A stretch of DNA of 64,000 nucleotides from NCBI RefSeq assembly GCF_001613425.1, contig NZ_BDCI01000036.1, positions 246,853 to 310,852 on the forward strand. The letters are read 5' to 3'. Each line of letters opens with the position of its first letter. Within the stretch, counting starts at the first letter, position 1. Source of the stretch: Nocardia vulneris (lineage in GTDB: Bacteria > Actinomycetota > Actinomycetes > Mycobacteriales > Mycobacteriaceae). The notes beneath the pieces are model-generated. The model was not told the origin of the DNA, ran no database searches, and saw nothing but the letters and a program-made list of their open reading frames with translations. Shown here in pieces: positions 57,225 to 64,000 of the stretch. The translations under genes were made by a program, and so were the position numbers.

Positions 57225-59327
57225 GTGGCACAGGACGTGCTCACCGACCTGAACAAGGTCCGCAACATCGGCATCATGGCCCACATTGATGCGGGCAAGA
57301 CGACCACAACTGAACGCATCCTCTTCTACACCGGTATCACCTACAAGATCGGTGAGGTCCACGACGGCGCAGCCACGATGGACTGGATGGAGCAGGAGCA
57401 GGAGCGTGGTATCACCATCACCTCCGCGGCTACCACGTGCTTCTGGAACGACAACCAGATCAACATCATCGACACCCCCGGGCACGTCGACTTCACCGTC
57501 GAGGTGGAGCGGTCGCTGCGCGTGCTCGACGGCGCCGTTGCGGTGTTCGACGGCAAGGAAGGCGTCGAGCCGCAGTCCGAGCAGGTGTGGCGTCAGGCCG
57601 ACAAGTACGACGTGCCGCGAATCTGCTTCGTCAACAAGATGGACAAGCTCGGTGCGGACTTCTACTTCACCGTGCAGACCATCAAGGACCGCCTCGGTGC
57701 CAAGCCGCTGGTCATCCAGCTGCCGATCGGCGCGGAGGACACCTTCGAGGGCATCGTCGACCTGGTCGAGATGAACGCCAAGGTCTGGAAGGGCGAGACC
57801 AAGCTCGGCGAGAAGTACGAGGTCGAGGAGATCCCGGCCGATCTCAAGGAGAAGGCCGAGCAGTACCGTCAGGAACTGCTGGAGACCGTCGCCGAGTCCG
57901 ACGAGGCGCTGCTCGAGAAGTTCTTCGGCGGCGAGGAGCTCACGATCGAGGAGATCAAGGGCGCCATCCGCAAGATGACGGTCAACTCCGAGCTGTACCC
58001 GATCCTGTGCGGCTCCGCGTTCAAGAACAAGGGCGTGCAGCCCATGCTCGACGCGGTGATCGACTACCTGCCGACTCCGCTGGACGACGGCGGCACCGAC
58101 GGTCATGTGCCGAACAAGGAAGACGAGGTCATCCACCGCGACGCGAACACCTCGGAGCCGTTCGCGGCGCTGGCGTTCAAGATCGCCGTGCACCCCTTCT
58201 TCGGCAAGCTGACCTACGTCCGCGTGTACTCCGGCAAGGTCGACTCCGGTGCCCAGGTCATCAACTCGACCAAGGGCAAGAAGGAGCGCCTGGGCAAGCT
58301 GTTCCAGATGCACTCCAACAAGGAGAACCCGGTCGGCGAGGCCATGGCCGGCCACATCTACGCGGTCATCGGCCTGAAGGACACCACCACCGGTGACACC
58401 CTCTGCGATCCGCAGAACCAGATCGTGCTCGAGTCCATGACCTTCCCGGACCCGGTCATCGAGGTCTCCATCGAGCCGAAGACCAAGTCCGACCAGGAGA
58501 AGCTGGGCACCGCGATCCAGCGTCTCTCGGAAGAGGACCCGACCTTCTCGGTCAAGCTCGACCAGGAGACCGGCCAGACCGTCATCGGCGGTATGGGCGA
58601 GCTCCACCTCGACATCCTCGTCGACCGCATGCGTCGCGAGTTCAAGGTCGAGGCGAACGTCGGCAAGCCGCAGGTGGCCTACCGCGAGACGATCACCAAG
58701 AAGGTCGAGAAGCTCGAGTTCACCCACAAGAAGCAGACGGGTGGCTCCGGCCAGTTCGCGAAGGTCATCATCGCCCTCGAGCCGTTCGTCGGCGAGGACG
58801 GCGCGACCTACGAGTTCGAGAACAAGGTCTCGGGTGGTCGCGTTCCGCGCGAGTACATCCCTTCGGTGGACGCCGGTGCGCAGGACGCCATGCAGTACGG
58901 TGTGCTCGCGGGCTACCCGCTGGTGAACCTGAAGGTCATCCTGCTCGACGGCGCTTACCACGACGTCGACTCTTCGGAAATGGCGTTCAAGATCGCCGGC
59001 TCGCAGGCCCTGAAGGAAGCGGCTCGTAAAGCCGGTCCGGTGATTCTCGAACCGCTGATGGCGGTCGAGGTCATCACGCCCGAGGACTACATGGGCGAAG
59101 TGATCGGCGACCTGAACTCCCGCCGTGGCCAGATCCAGGCCATGGAGGAACGCAGTGGTGCCCGTGTCGTCAAGGCGCTGGTTCCGCTCTCGGAGATGTT
59201 CGGTTACATCGGTGACCTGCGGTCGAAGACCCAGGGCCGGGCGAACTACTCCATGGTGTTCAACTCGTACGCGGAGGTTCCGGCCAACGTGTCGAAGGAG
59301 ATCATCGCCAAGGCGACCGGCGAGTAG
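57225..59327 (+). CDS. fusA: elongation factor G
   Basis: GTPase that drives ribosomal translocation. P-loop AHIDAGKTTTTERIL (residues ~19-33), switch II DTPGHVDFTVEVERSL, NKMD G4 motif, then domains II-V (with the domain IV loop VSGGRVPREYIPSVDAGAQDAM). 700 residues, standard. GTG 57225 has GGGGAAGA upstream. Confidence 0.98.
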   Translation: MAQDVLTDLNKVRNIGIMAHIDAGKTTTTERILFYTGITYKIGEVHDGAATMDWMEQEQERGITITSAATTCFWNDNQINIIDTPGHVDFTVEVERSLRVLDGAVAVFDGKEGVEPQSEQVWRQADKYDVPRICFVNKMDKLGADFYFTVQTIKDRLGAKPLVIQLPIGAEDTFEGIVDLVEMNAKVWKGETKLGEKYEVEEIPADLKEKAEQYRQELLETVAESDEALLEKFFGGEELTIEEIKGAIRKMTVNSELYPILCGSAFKNKGVQPMLDAVIDYLPTPLDDGGTDGHVPNKEDEVIHRDANTSEPFAALAFKIAVHPFFGKLTYVRVYSGKVDSGAQVINSTKGKKERLGKLFQMHSNKENPVGEAMAGHIYAVIGLKDTTTGDTLCDPQNQIVLESMTFPDPVIEVSIEPKTKSDQEKLGTAIQRLSEEDPTFSVKLDQETGQTVIGGMGELHLDILVDRMRREFKVEANVGKPQVAYRETITKKVEKLEFTHKKQTGGSGQFAKVIIALEPFVGEDGATYEFENKVSGGRVPREYIPSVDAGAQDAMQYGVLAGYPLVNLKVILLDGAYHDVDSSEMAFKIAGSQALKEAARKAGPVILEPLMAVEVITPEDYMGEVIGDLNSRRGQIQAMEERSGARVVKALVPLSEMFGYIGDLRSKTQGRANYSMVFNSYAEVPANVSKEIIAKATGE

Positions 59328-59334
59328 TACCCAG

Positions 59335-59363
59335 TCGGGGGCAGGTGCAAGACTTGCCCCCGA
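59335..59363 (+). other. hairpin in fusA-tuf spacer
   Basis: TCGGGGGCA (59335-59343) pairs perfectly with TGCCCCCGA (59355-59363), starting eight bases after the fusA stop. No T-run, so partial termination or processing is more likely than a full stop. Confidence 0.5.
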
Positions 59364-59442
59364 TGCCGGGAGTCAGCACGACCCCAAGTAATAACCGCAC
59401 TGCTGCAACTGCACGCACCAACAAGTCCAGGAGGACACCACA

Positions 59443-60633
59443 GTGGCGAAGGCGAAGTTCGAGCGGACGAAGCCGCACGTCAACATCGGCACCATCGGTC
59501 ACGTCGACCACGGCAAGACCACGCTGACCGCAGCGATCACGAAGGTGCTGGCTGACAAGTACCCGGATCTGAACGAGAGCTTTGCCTTCGATCAGATCGA
59601 CAAGGCGCCGGAGGAGAAGGCTCGTGGTATCACGATCAACATCTCCCACGTCGAATACCAGACGGAGAAGCGCCACTACGCGCACGTCGACGCGCCGGGT
59701 CACGCCGACTACATCAAGAACATGATCACCGGTGCGGCGCAGATGGACGGTGCCATCCTCGTGGTCGCCGCCACCGACGGCCCGATGCCCCAGACGCGTG
59801 AGCACGTGCTGCTCGCCCGTCAGGTCGGCGTGCCCTACATCCTGGTCGCGCTGAACAAGTCGGACATGGTCGACGACGAGGAAATCCTCGAGCTCGTCGA
59901 GATGGAGGTCCGCGAACTGCTGGCCGCCCAGGAATTCGACGAGGATGCGCCGGTCGTGCGCGTCTCCGGTCTGAAGGCGCTCGAGGGCGACCCGAAGTGG
60001 ACCGAGTCGGTTCTGGAACTGATGAACGCCGTCGACGAGTCGATCCCGGACCCGGTCCGTGAGACCGAGAAGCCGTTCCTCATGCCCGTCGAGGACGTGT
60101 TCACCATCACCGGTCGTGGCACCGTCGTCACCGGTCGTGTCGAGCGCGGCATCATCAACGTGAACGAGGAAGTCGAGATCGTCGGCATCCGCGAGAAGAG
60201 CACCAAGACCACCGTCACCGGTATCGAGATGTTCCGCAAGCTGCTCGATCAGGGCCAGGCGGGCGACAACGTCGGTCTGCTCGTTCGTGGTATCAAGCGC
60301 GAAGATGTCGAGCGTGGCCAGGTCGTCGTGAAGCCGGGCACCACCACCCCGCACACCGAGTTCGAGGGCCAGGCGTACATCCTGTCGAAGGACGAGGGCG
60401 GCCGCCACACCCCGTTCTTCAACAACTACCGTCCGCAGTTCTACTTCCGTACGACTGACGTGACGGGCGTTGTGACCCTGCCCGAGGGCACCGAGATGGT
60501 CATGCCCGGTGACAACACCGAGATGTCCGTCAAGCTGATCCAGCCGGTCGCTATGGACGAGGGTCTGCGCTTCGCGATCCGCGAGGGTGGCCGCACCGTC
60601 GGCGCCGGTCGCGTCACGAAGATCATCAAGTGA
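59443..60633 (+). CDS. tuf: elongation factor Tu
   Basis: GTPase that brings aminoacyl-tRNA to the ribosome. P-loop GHVDHGKT (residues ~19-26), DAPGHADYIKNM, NKSD, and the domain II/III sequences including FFNNYRPQFYFRTTDVTG, which holds kirromycin-site residues. 396 residues, standard. GTG 59443 has AGGAGG upstream. Last gene of the str operon, followed by a terminator. Confidence 0.99.
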   Translation: MAKAKFERTKPHVNIGTIGHVDHGKTTLTAAITKVLADKYPDLNESFAFDQIDKAPEEKARGITINISHVEYQTEKRHYAHVDAPGHADYIKNMITGAAQMDGAILVVAATDGPMPQTREHVLLARQVGVPYILVALNKSDMVDDEEILELVEMEVRELLAAQEFDEDAPVVRVSGLKALEGDPKWTESVLELMNAVDESIPDPVRETEKPFLMPVEDVFTITGRGTVVTGRVERGIINVNEEVEIVGIREKSTKTTVTGIEMFRKLLDQGQAGDNVGLLVRGIKREDVERGQVVVKPGTTTPHTEFEGQAYILSKDEGGRHTPFFNNYRPQFYFRTTDVTGVVTLPEGTEMVMPGDNTEMSVKLIQPVAMDEGLRFAIREGGRTVGAGRVTKIIK

Positions 60634-60645
60634 TTCCCTGAATCA

Positions 60646-60696
60646 CTGACCCGAACGGCGTCGCTCCTCCGGAGCGGCGCCGTTCGGCGTTTCCGG
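60646..60696 (+). terminator. tuf terminator (direct repeat copy 1)
   Basis: CCGAACGGCG (60651-60660) pairs with CGCCGTTCGG (60678-60687), with an inner CGCTCC/GGAGCG stem (60662-60667 with 60671-60676) and TTT after it. The whole 51-base stretch is repeated at 61311-61361 with four differences. Confidence 0.88.
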
Positions 60697-60740
60697 GGGT
60701 GGAGCGCTTCCGTGCCTTGAAAACCAGCGGAACACGGTCC

Positions 60741-60757
60741 TACCTCGTAGGTATGCT
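60741..60757 (+). promoter_or_regulatory. leaderless promoter with operator dyad before DUF433 gene
   Basis: TATGCT (60752-60757) ends six bases before GTG 60764, so the mRNA should begin at the start codon. The perfect dyad TACCT-CGT-AGGTA (60741-60753) overlaps the -10 box and suits self-repression by the antitoxin. Confidence 0.6.
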
Positions 60758-60763
60758 CTATCC

Positions 60764-60982
60764 GTGTCCAGGATTACGTTCGACACGAACCAGTGTGGCG
60801 GGCGGCCCTGTATTCGCGGTATGCGGATCAGGGTGAAGGATGTGCTCGAAATGCTTGCCGCAGGAGAGAGCGAGGAAACAATCCTCGCTGACTATCCGTA
60901 CCTGGAACTAGAGGACATTCGCGCCTGCCTGGCGTTCGCGGCTGCGGAGATCGATCATCCGATCCTGCGGTCAGCCTGTTGA
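60764..60982 (+). CDS. DUF433 family antitoxin
   Basis: 72 residues with the DUF433 pattern: CGGRPCIRGMRIRVKDVLEMLAAGESEETILADYPYLELEDI, a small helix-turn-helix fold. DUF433 proteins commonly pair with DUF5615 PIN-like toxins, and such a gene follows with TTGA overlap. The frame is intact. No Shine-Dalgarno; leaderless promoter instead. Confidence 0.85.
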   Translation: MSRITFDTNQCGGRPCIRGMRIRVKDVLEMLAAGESEETILADYPYLELEDIRACLAFAAAEIDHPILRSAC

Positions 60983-61314
60983 GTTTCCTCATCGACGCAT
61001 AACCGCCCCCTGCATTGGCCCGCGCTATCACGAACGAAGGGCACGATGCCGTACATGTCTGCGACATCGACAAGTTGTCCGCCTCGGACCATGCGGTGTG
61101 GGGTGAGGCGCTGCGCCGTGCGGCCGTCATCGTCACCAAAGACGAAGACTTCATCGTGATCGGTCAGTCCAAACCCGATACTCCGGCCCCCGCGGTGGTG
61201 TGGCTCAGGATCGGAACTGTTCGAGAAAAGTACTGCTGGATGCGCGCCTCGGCATCCTCCCCCGCGGTTGTAGAGATGCTCGAAGCCGGCGAAGAGATCA
61301 TCGAGGTGCGCTGA
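60979..61314 (+). pseudogene. DUF5615 PIN-like toxin with nonsense codon
   Basis: TTG 60979 overlaps the antitoxin stop. The frame reads MSFLIDA, then TAA at 61000-61002, then PPPALARAITNEGHDAVHVCDIDKL and VIVTKDEDFIVI to 61314. In DUF5615 proteins the start is typically FLIDAQLPPALA; the Gln codon here would be CAA, so one C-to-T change gives the TAA. The break lies next to the first active-site Asp. Restart at TTG 61015 would make a 99-residue protein lacking that Asp, so activity is doubtful. Confidence 0.82.
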
Positions 61315-61361
61315 CCCGAGCGGCGTCGCTCCTCCGGAGGTGCGCCGTTCGGCGTTTTCGG
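61311..61361 (+). terminator. terminator behind toxin gene (direct repeat copy 2)
   Basis: 47 of 51 bases are identical to the tuf terminator at 60646-60696. The hairpin is still formed (CCGAGCGGCG with CGCCGTTCGG, one G-U; inner CTCC/GGAG) and followed by TTTT. The toxin stop codon TGA is part of the copy. Confidence 0.85.
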
Positions 61362-61406
61362 ATGGGTCGGCATGCGTTCGTGAACATCCGAGGTAGTGTT
61401 GATGTT

Positions 61407-61889
61407 ATGAGTGCGGCGTATGACGTGGTCCCATTCAGCGAACTGCTACACAAGCCTGCCGTGACGGCTGGGCTGCTGGATCAGGTCCGCGCTGTGCGTC
61501 TGCGCCGGCGGGATGCGGGCGACCTCGCACTGATGCGGGTAGAGCAGCTCGATGCCGAGGGCGCCGTCGTCGATTTCACCGCGCGTCTGCTGGCCGGATT
61601 GATCCGCCGGGTCGGTGCGGAGGCAGTGCGTGACGTGCTGCCGGACGCCGTTCCCTGGGTGACGTTCCTGCCCGATGCGGACATGGACCAGTTTTTACGG
61701 GAACTCGTTGCGGTAGCGCAGGGCGCCGCAGCTCTGGAAAACCTCGCCCCCATCGCGTCTTTGCTGACGCAGTGGCGGCACACCGCGGAGATCTATGCTG
61801 ATCCCGCGCTGCTCGAACTGGTCGTCAAGGAGCCGGAAGGGGACTTCGGTCCGGCCCCGGTCCCCGACGAGTCCGAGCCCGACCTGTGA
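61407..61889 (+). CDS. putative Phd-like antitoxin
   Basis: 160 residues. The start YDVVPFSELLHKPAVTAGLLDQVRAVRLRRRDAGDLALMRVEQ resembles actinobacterial Phd/YefM-like proteins that begin with a selection of promoter-binding strands (VVPFSEL...LRRRD..DL.L). The rest is helical and acidic toward the end. TAGTGT (61394-61399) ends seven bases before ATG 61407, so a leaderless transcript is likely; the frame is open upstream to 61200 but lies over the toxin gene. It overlaps the next gene as GTGA, the standard antitoxin-toxin layout. Confidence 0.7.
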   Translation: MSAAYDVVPFSELLHKPAVTAGLLDQVRAVRLRRRDAGDLALMRVEQLDAEGAVVDFTARLLAGLIRRVGAEAVRDVLPDAVPWVTFLPDADMDQFLRELVAVAQGAAALENLAPIASLLTQWRHTAEIYADPALLELVVKEPEGDFGPAPVPDESEPDL

Positions 61890-62239
61890 GCCCAAAACGC
61901 GGTGACCGCGCCGCGCCCCCGGCAATCGGCGGTGAATTCGAAATCCGTTTGGCGACAAGCGAATCCTGCACGGGGTGGGAACAGCTGGCTGCCCAGGCGC
62001 CAGGCAATCTGCGCCGAGCCTACGACGTGATCAGAGCCGATCCGCGAGCGAAAGCCAACCCGGATCGACAGCATCGGCTCAAAGGCGCGCTCGGCTCTGC
62101 GACCTGGAAAGGTGTGCCGTTGGAGCGATGGCAATACGAGGTCACGGGCAGCGGCCGAATTTGGTACCTCGTAGATGACGACCAACGCACCGTGTGGATC
62201 GTCTATGCGGGCACCGGACACCCGAAAGCCACCGACTGA
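61886..62239 (+). CDS. putative RelE/ParE-like toxin
   Basis: 117 residues, basic. The C-terminal half has the RelE-superfamily pattern: RQHRLKGALGSATWKGVPLERWQYEVTGSGRIWYLVDDD, then TVWIVYAGTGHPKATD, with basic residues and a terminal His-Pro-Lys seen in many such toxins, which cut mRNA on the ribosome or poison gyrase. GTG 61886 overlaps the antitoxin stop. No defect is visible, so this is the only intact module of the cluster. Confidence 0.72.
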   Translation: MSPKRGDRAAPPAIGGEFEIRLATSESCTGWEQLAAQAPGNLRRAYDVIRADPRAKANPDRQHRLKGALGSATWKGVPLERWQYEVTGSGRIWYLVDDDQRTVWIVYAGTGHPKATD

Positions 62240-62272
62240 CTTCTCGGACCGTATGCCCAGTCGCGTTGTCGA

Positions 62273-62536
62273 CTAGCGCCGTTGGCGCTCGATCAGGTCG
62301 CTTATCGAGCCGTGACACTTGATCGGTTCCGGAGCGGGGCGTTTGGGTGTTCGCGCAGGTCGGATGCGCGCTTCAGGGCGCGGCTGGTCCGAGTTGGCGT
62401 TGGGGTGAACCGGGACTATGTGGGCAATCGGGTGCTCGTCGTCGGTGACGGTGAGCGTTTGCCCAGCGCTGACTTTCGCGAGATAGCGGTGTAAATCATT
62501 CTGAAGTGTGCGTATGTCGACGTTGATGGTCGTCTC
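62273..62536 (-). pseudogene. Phd-type antitoxin frame without a usable start codon
   Basis: On the minus strand a frame reads TTINVDIRTLQNDLHRYLAK, then VSAGQTLTVTDDEHPIAHIV and PVHP, a clear Phd/YefM antitoxin N-terminal domain, and continues with a basic Pro-rich tail ending SDLIERQRR at TAG 62273-62275. No ATG, GTG, TTG or CTG exists in this frame back to the upstream stop (62569-62571). GGGGAG lies six bases before an ATC codon, where a family start would fit, so a start ATG may have become ATC. It follows the lipoprotein stop by about 10 bases. No toxin gene lies behind it. Apart from this frame, 62240-62546 shows nothing. Confidence 0.6.
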
Positions 62537-62546
62537 CCCGGGTCGG

Positions 62547-63137
62547 TTAGGGGGCGGGGGTGAGGTGGGTCAGGTGGAGGAGGAGGTAGGCGGGGTTGGT
62601 GCAGGCGGTGGCGGTGAAGGGGAGAGGGTGGGGGACGGGGGCGTTGGGTGGGGCGACGAGTAGGTGGGTGGTGGGGGATCGGTCGCATTCGAAGTTGCCC
62701 GCTTGGGTGTAGCGGAGGGTGGAGGCGGCGGCCGAGCCGGGGGCGAGGGTGAGTGGTTGAGGGAGAGTGCTTTCGGTGTCTGGTTCGGCTGGGGGACCGA
62801 CAGGGGTCGGGGGTGTGCCTGCGGCCAGTGAGACCGTGGGATAGCCGGTGAGGGAGCAGGGGACGGTGCCGGTGTTGGTGAAGCGCAGGGGGAGGTAGAC
62901 GTGGCCTGCGGCGCCGTCCGGTGTGCCCGCGGTGACAGTGAGATCTTTTGCGGCGCAGGACGATATGCCTTCGGGGGCGGTCGTGAGCGGCGGGGCGGGG
63001 CTGCTGGCCGGCGGTGGGGGCAGCGTCGTGGACGAGGCGGGCGGCGTGGTGGCAGCGCCGGTTCGGTCCGGCGTATCGGCTCCGCACGCGGTCAGGGGCA
63101 GAGCCACAGCGAGGAGGGCCAATGCGGTGCCACGCAT
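62547..63137 (-). CDS. DUF4232 domain lipoprotein
   Basis: 196 residues. The signal peptide ends LTAC, with Cys at about residue 18 as lipid anchor, followed by a Thr/Pro/Ser-rich linker of about 40 residues. The domain then begins SSCAAKDLTVTAGTPDGAAGHVYLPLRFTNTGTVPCSLTGYP, the DUF4232 signature, with paired Cys (also FECDRS and ATACTNP). Cell-surface protein of unknown role, common in actinobacteria. Confidence 0.85.
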   Translation of the reverse strand: MRGTALALLAVALPLTACGADTPDRTGAATTPPASSTTLPPPPASSPAPPLTTAPEGISSCAAKDLTVTAGTPDGAAGHVYLPLRFTNTGTVPCSLTGYPTVSLAAGTPPTPVGPPAEPDTESTLPQPLTLAPGSAAASTLRYTQAGNFECDRSPTTHLLVAPPNAPVPHPLPFTATACTNPAYLLLHLTHLTPAP

Positions 63138-63215
63138 GCCGCCACCCTAACCCCGCTGGGCCGGGGCCAGCGGGGGAATGGGCAGGGTGGTTCGGTCAGC
63201 GGACCGTGGCGTGGT

Positions 63216-63884
63216 TCAGCAGCCGAAGGCTTGGCCGACCGAGCTTTCGCGTTGAGCTGCGGGGACTTCCCGCAGGCAGCCCAGCGCGACGATGCCGTCG
63301 TCGCTCATCTGCACGCCGCTGCGGTCGGCCGGGTTGACGCAGGTGAGGCCGCTCGTCGCGATGCGGCAGGTGTAGTTGTCGAAGGTGAGGGTGCTGTCGT
63401 AGGGCAGCGTCTGGCCGTTACCGTTGATGAAAAGCCCAGGGTCGCCACGGAATTGGCCGACTGTCAGTTTCGTGCCGGTGTAGTTGACGTAGCCGCCGTC
63501 CCAGTTGCCGAAACCTTCGCCGGGCTTCGGTATCGGGCTCTTCAGTTTGACGACACAGTTGAGTCCGTCGATCCCGTAGGCGGTCCCGGTGATGCAACTG
63601 ATCTTGCCGGACGGACTGGTGAAGGCGATATCGCCGTTCAGTGCGGTGGCGGGCCTGCCCTCGGTGGTGACGGAGTGATACTGACCGACGTCGGCGGCGC
63701 TGCCCGCCCGCACCCAGGCGATGCGCTCCTTCAACTGCCCTTCGCGACTGGGCGCTGTCGAGGAAGGCGCGGCAGTCGTCGTCTTCGCCGGCGGATGGTC
63801 ATCGGCCGCCTGAGGACGCCCGGTGGTGGACTGGGAGCAGGCGCTGAGCGCCAAGACAAGGGCAACCAGTGCCGCAATACGCAT
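63216..63884 (-). CDS. hypothetical lipoprotein
   Basis: 222 residues. Start ATG 63884 gives a standard lipoprotein signal (MRIAALVALVLALSAC), Cys16 lipidated; the longer frame to 63947 covers the tandem repeat and is not needed. A Thr/Ala/Pro-rich linker is followed by a domain with two likely disulfide pairs (KISCITG, LNCVVKL, YTCRIA, LTCVNP) and the repeated pattern SPSGKISC and SGLTCVN, as in mycobacterial lipoproteins of unknown function. Confidence 0.75.
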   Translation of the reverse strand: MRIAALVALVLALSACSQSTTGRPQAADDHPPAKTTTAAPSSTAPSREGQLKERIAWVRAGSAADVGQYHSVTTEGRPATALNGDIAFTSPSGKISCITGTAYGIDGLNCVVKLKSPIPKPGEGFGNWDGGYVNYTGTKLTVGQFRGDPGLFINGNGQTLPYDSTLTFDNYTCRIATSGLTCVNPADRSGVQMSDDGIVALGCLREVPAAQRESSVGQAFGC

Positions 63885-63899
63885 GCCCGCCACCCTAAT

Positions 63900-64000
63900 G
63901 CGGCCTCGCACATCCGTGACTCGCAAGCGCTCCCAGCGGCCTCGCACATACGTGATTCGCGAGCGGTCTGGGCGGCTTCGCGCGTTCGTGATTCGCGAGC
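63900..64000. repeat. 36-bp tandem repeat, at least three units, cut by the window edge
   Basis: Units at 63900-63935, 63936-63971 and 63972-64000 (29 bases visible). Each starts GCGGC(C/T)TCGC and holds CGTGA(C/T)TCGC(A/G)AGC. Units 1 and 2 are about 80 percent alike. The repeat lies upstream of the lipoprotein gene (minus) in the visible part. Confidence 0.8.

Noticed and set aside
62282..62494. Plus-strand 70-codon frame behind the RelE-like gene
   Set aside because: No ribosome-binding site or protein-like pattern. The minus strand here codes for a recognisable Phd domain.
63900..64000. CRISPR array
   Set aside because: The 36-bp units follow each other without spacers and vary in sequence. 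No cas genes are in the window.

Overview
The window is GC-rich, gene-dense actinobacterial chromosome, almost certainly Nocardia or a close relative (order Mycobacteriales). The evidence is a complete mce locus, a probable HadA/HadB fused dehydratase, an FprB-type ferredoxin/ferredoxin reductase, WXG100/EspC-like type VII secretion substrates, many lipoproteins, GTG/TTG starts, leaderless promoters, and the order tRNA-Trp-secE-nusG-rplK-rplA ... rplJ-rplL ... rpoB-rpoC ... rpsL-rpsG-fusA-tuf, which is the mycobacterial rif/str region.

Layout. 1-7.5 kb: end of a mycolic-acid dehydratase gene, tRNA-Trp, secE, nusG, rplK, rplA, then an inserted FMN-reductase gene and an opposing 14-TM drug-efflux gene, then rplJ-rplL behind an L10 leader with an attenuator. 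7.6-19.1 kb: one long operon coding for an Mce importer: the ATPase (Mkl/MceG), two YrbE permeases, MceA-F and two Mce-associated membrane proteins, mostly joined by 4-bp stop/start overlaps. It lies between rplL and rpoB. 19.2-27.1 kb: rpoB and rpoC with a clear SigA-type promoter, and a perfect 14-bp hairpin between the two genes. 27.1-28.6 kb: an antitoxin gene with an internally deleted PIN toxin, a degenerate nuclease-like gene and a decayed stretch. 28.6-43.6 kb: accessory metabolism and redox genes (two MDR-type quinone reductases counting the one at 50.5 kb, GDPD, hot-dog and acyl-ACP thioesterases, two aldo/keto reductases, pirin, an AhpD-GNAT fusion, ABM monooxygenase, Uma2, SixA, FprB) with local XRE, MarR and MerR regulators and visible operators. 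43.8-50.3 kb: two tandem receptor Ser/Thr kinases overlapping a lipoprotein gene, facing a T7SS-type EspC-like/lytic transglycosylase pair. 50.5-56 kb: quinone reductase, winged-helix protein, Lrp/AsnC regulator divergent from 4-hydroxyphenylpyruvate dioxygenase, and small secreted/lipoproteins. 56-60.6 kb: the str operon with its promoter. 60.6-62.5 kb: a toxin-antitoxin cluster directly behind tuf. 62.5-64 kb: two lipoprotein genes and a 36-bp tandem repeat running off the right edge.

The most notable points are: (i) four toxin-antitoxin-like loci, of which three are damaged in different ways (internal deletion, nonsense codon, lost start codon) and one is intact; (ii) one of these modules is bracketed by two copies (47/51 identical) of the tuf terminator; (iii) an AhpD/CMD domain fused in frame to a GNAT domain that still has its own strong ribosome-binding site; (iv) repeated structured elements in the spacers of the ribosomal-protein and RNA-polymerase operons; (v) the kinase-kinase-lipoprotein / T7SS neighbourhood as a possible cell-surface sensing module. 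Start codons were chosen by Shine-Dalgarno spacing, stop/start overlap, leaderless -10 spacing or known family N-termini. Nothing here was checked against a database.
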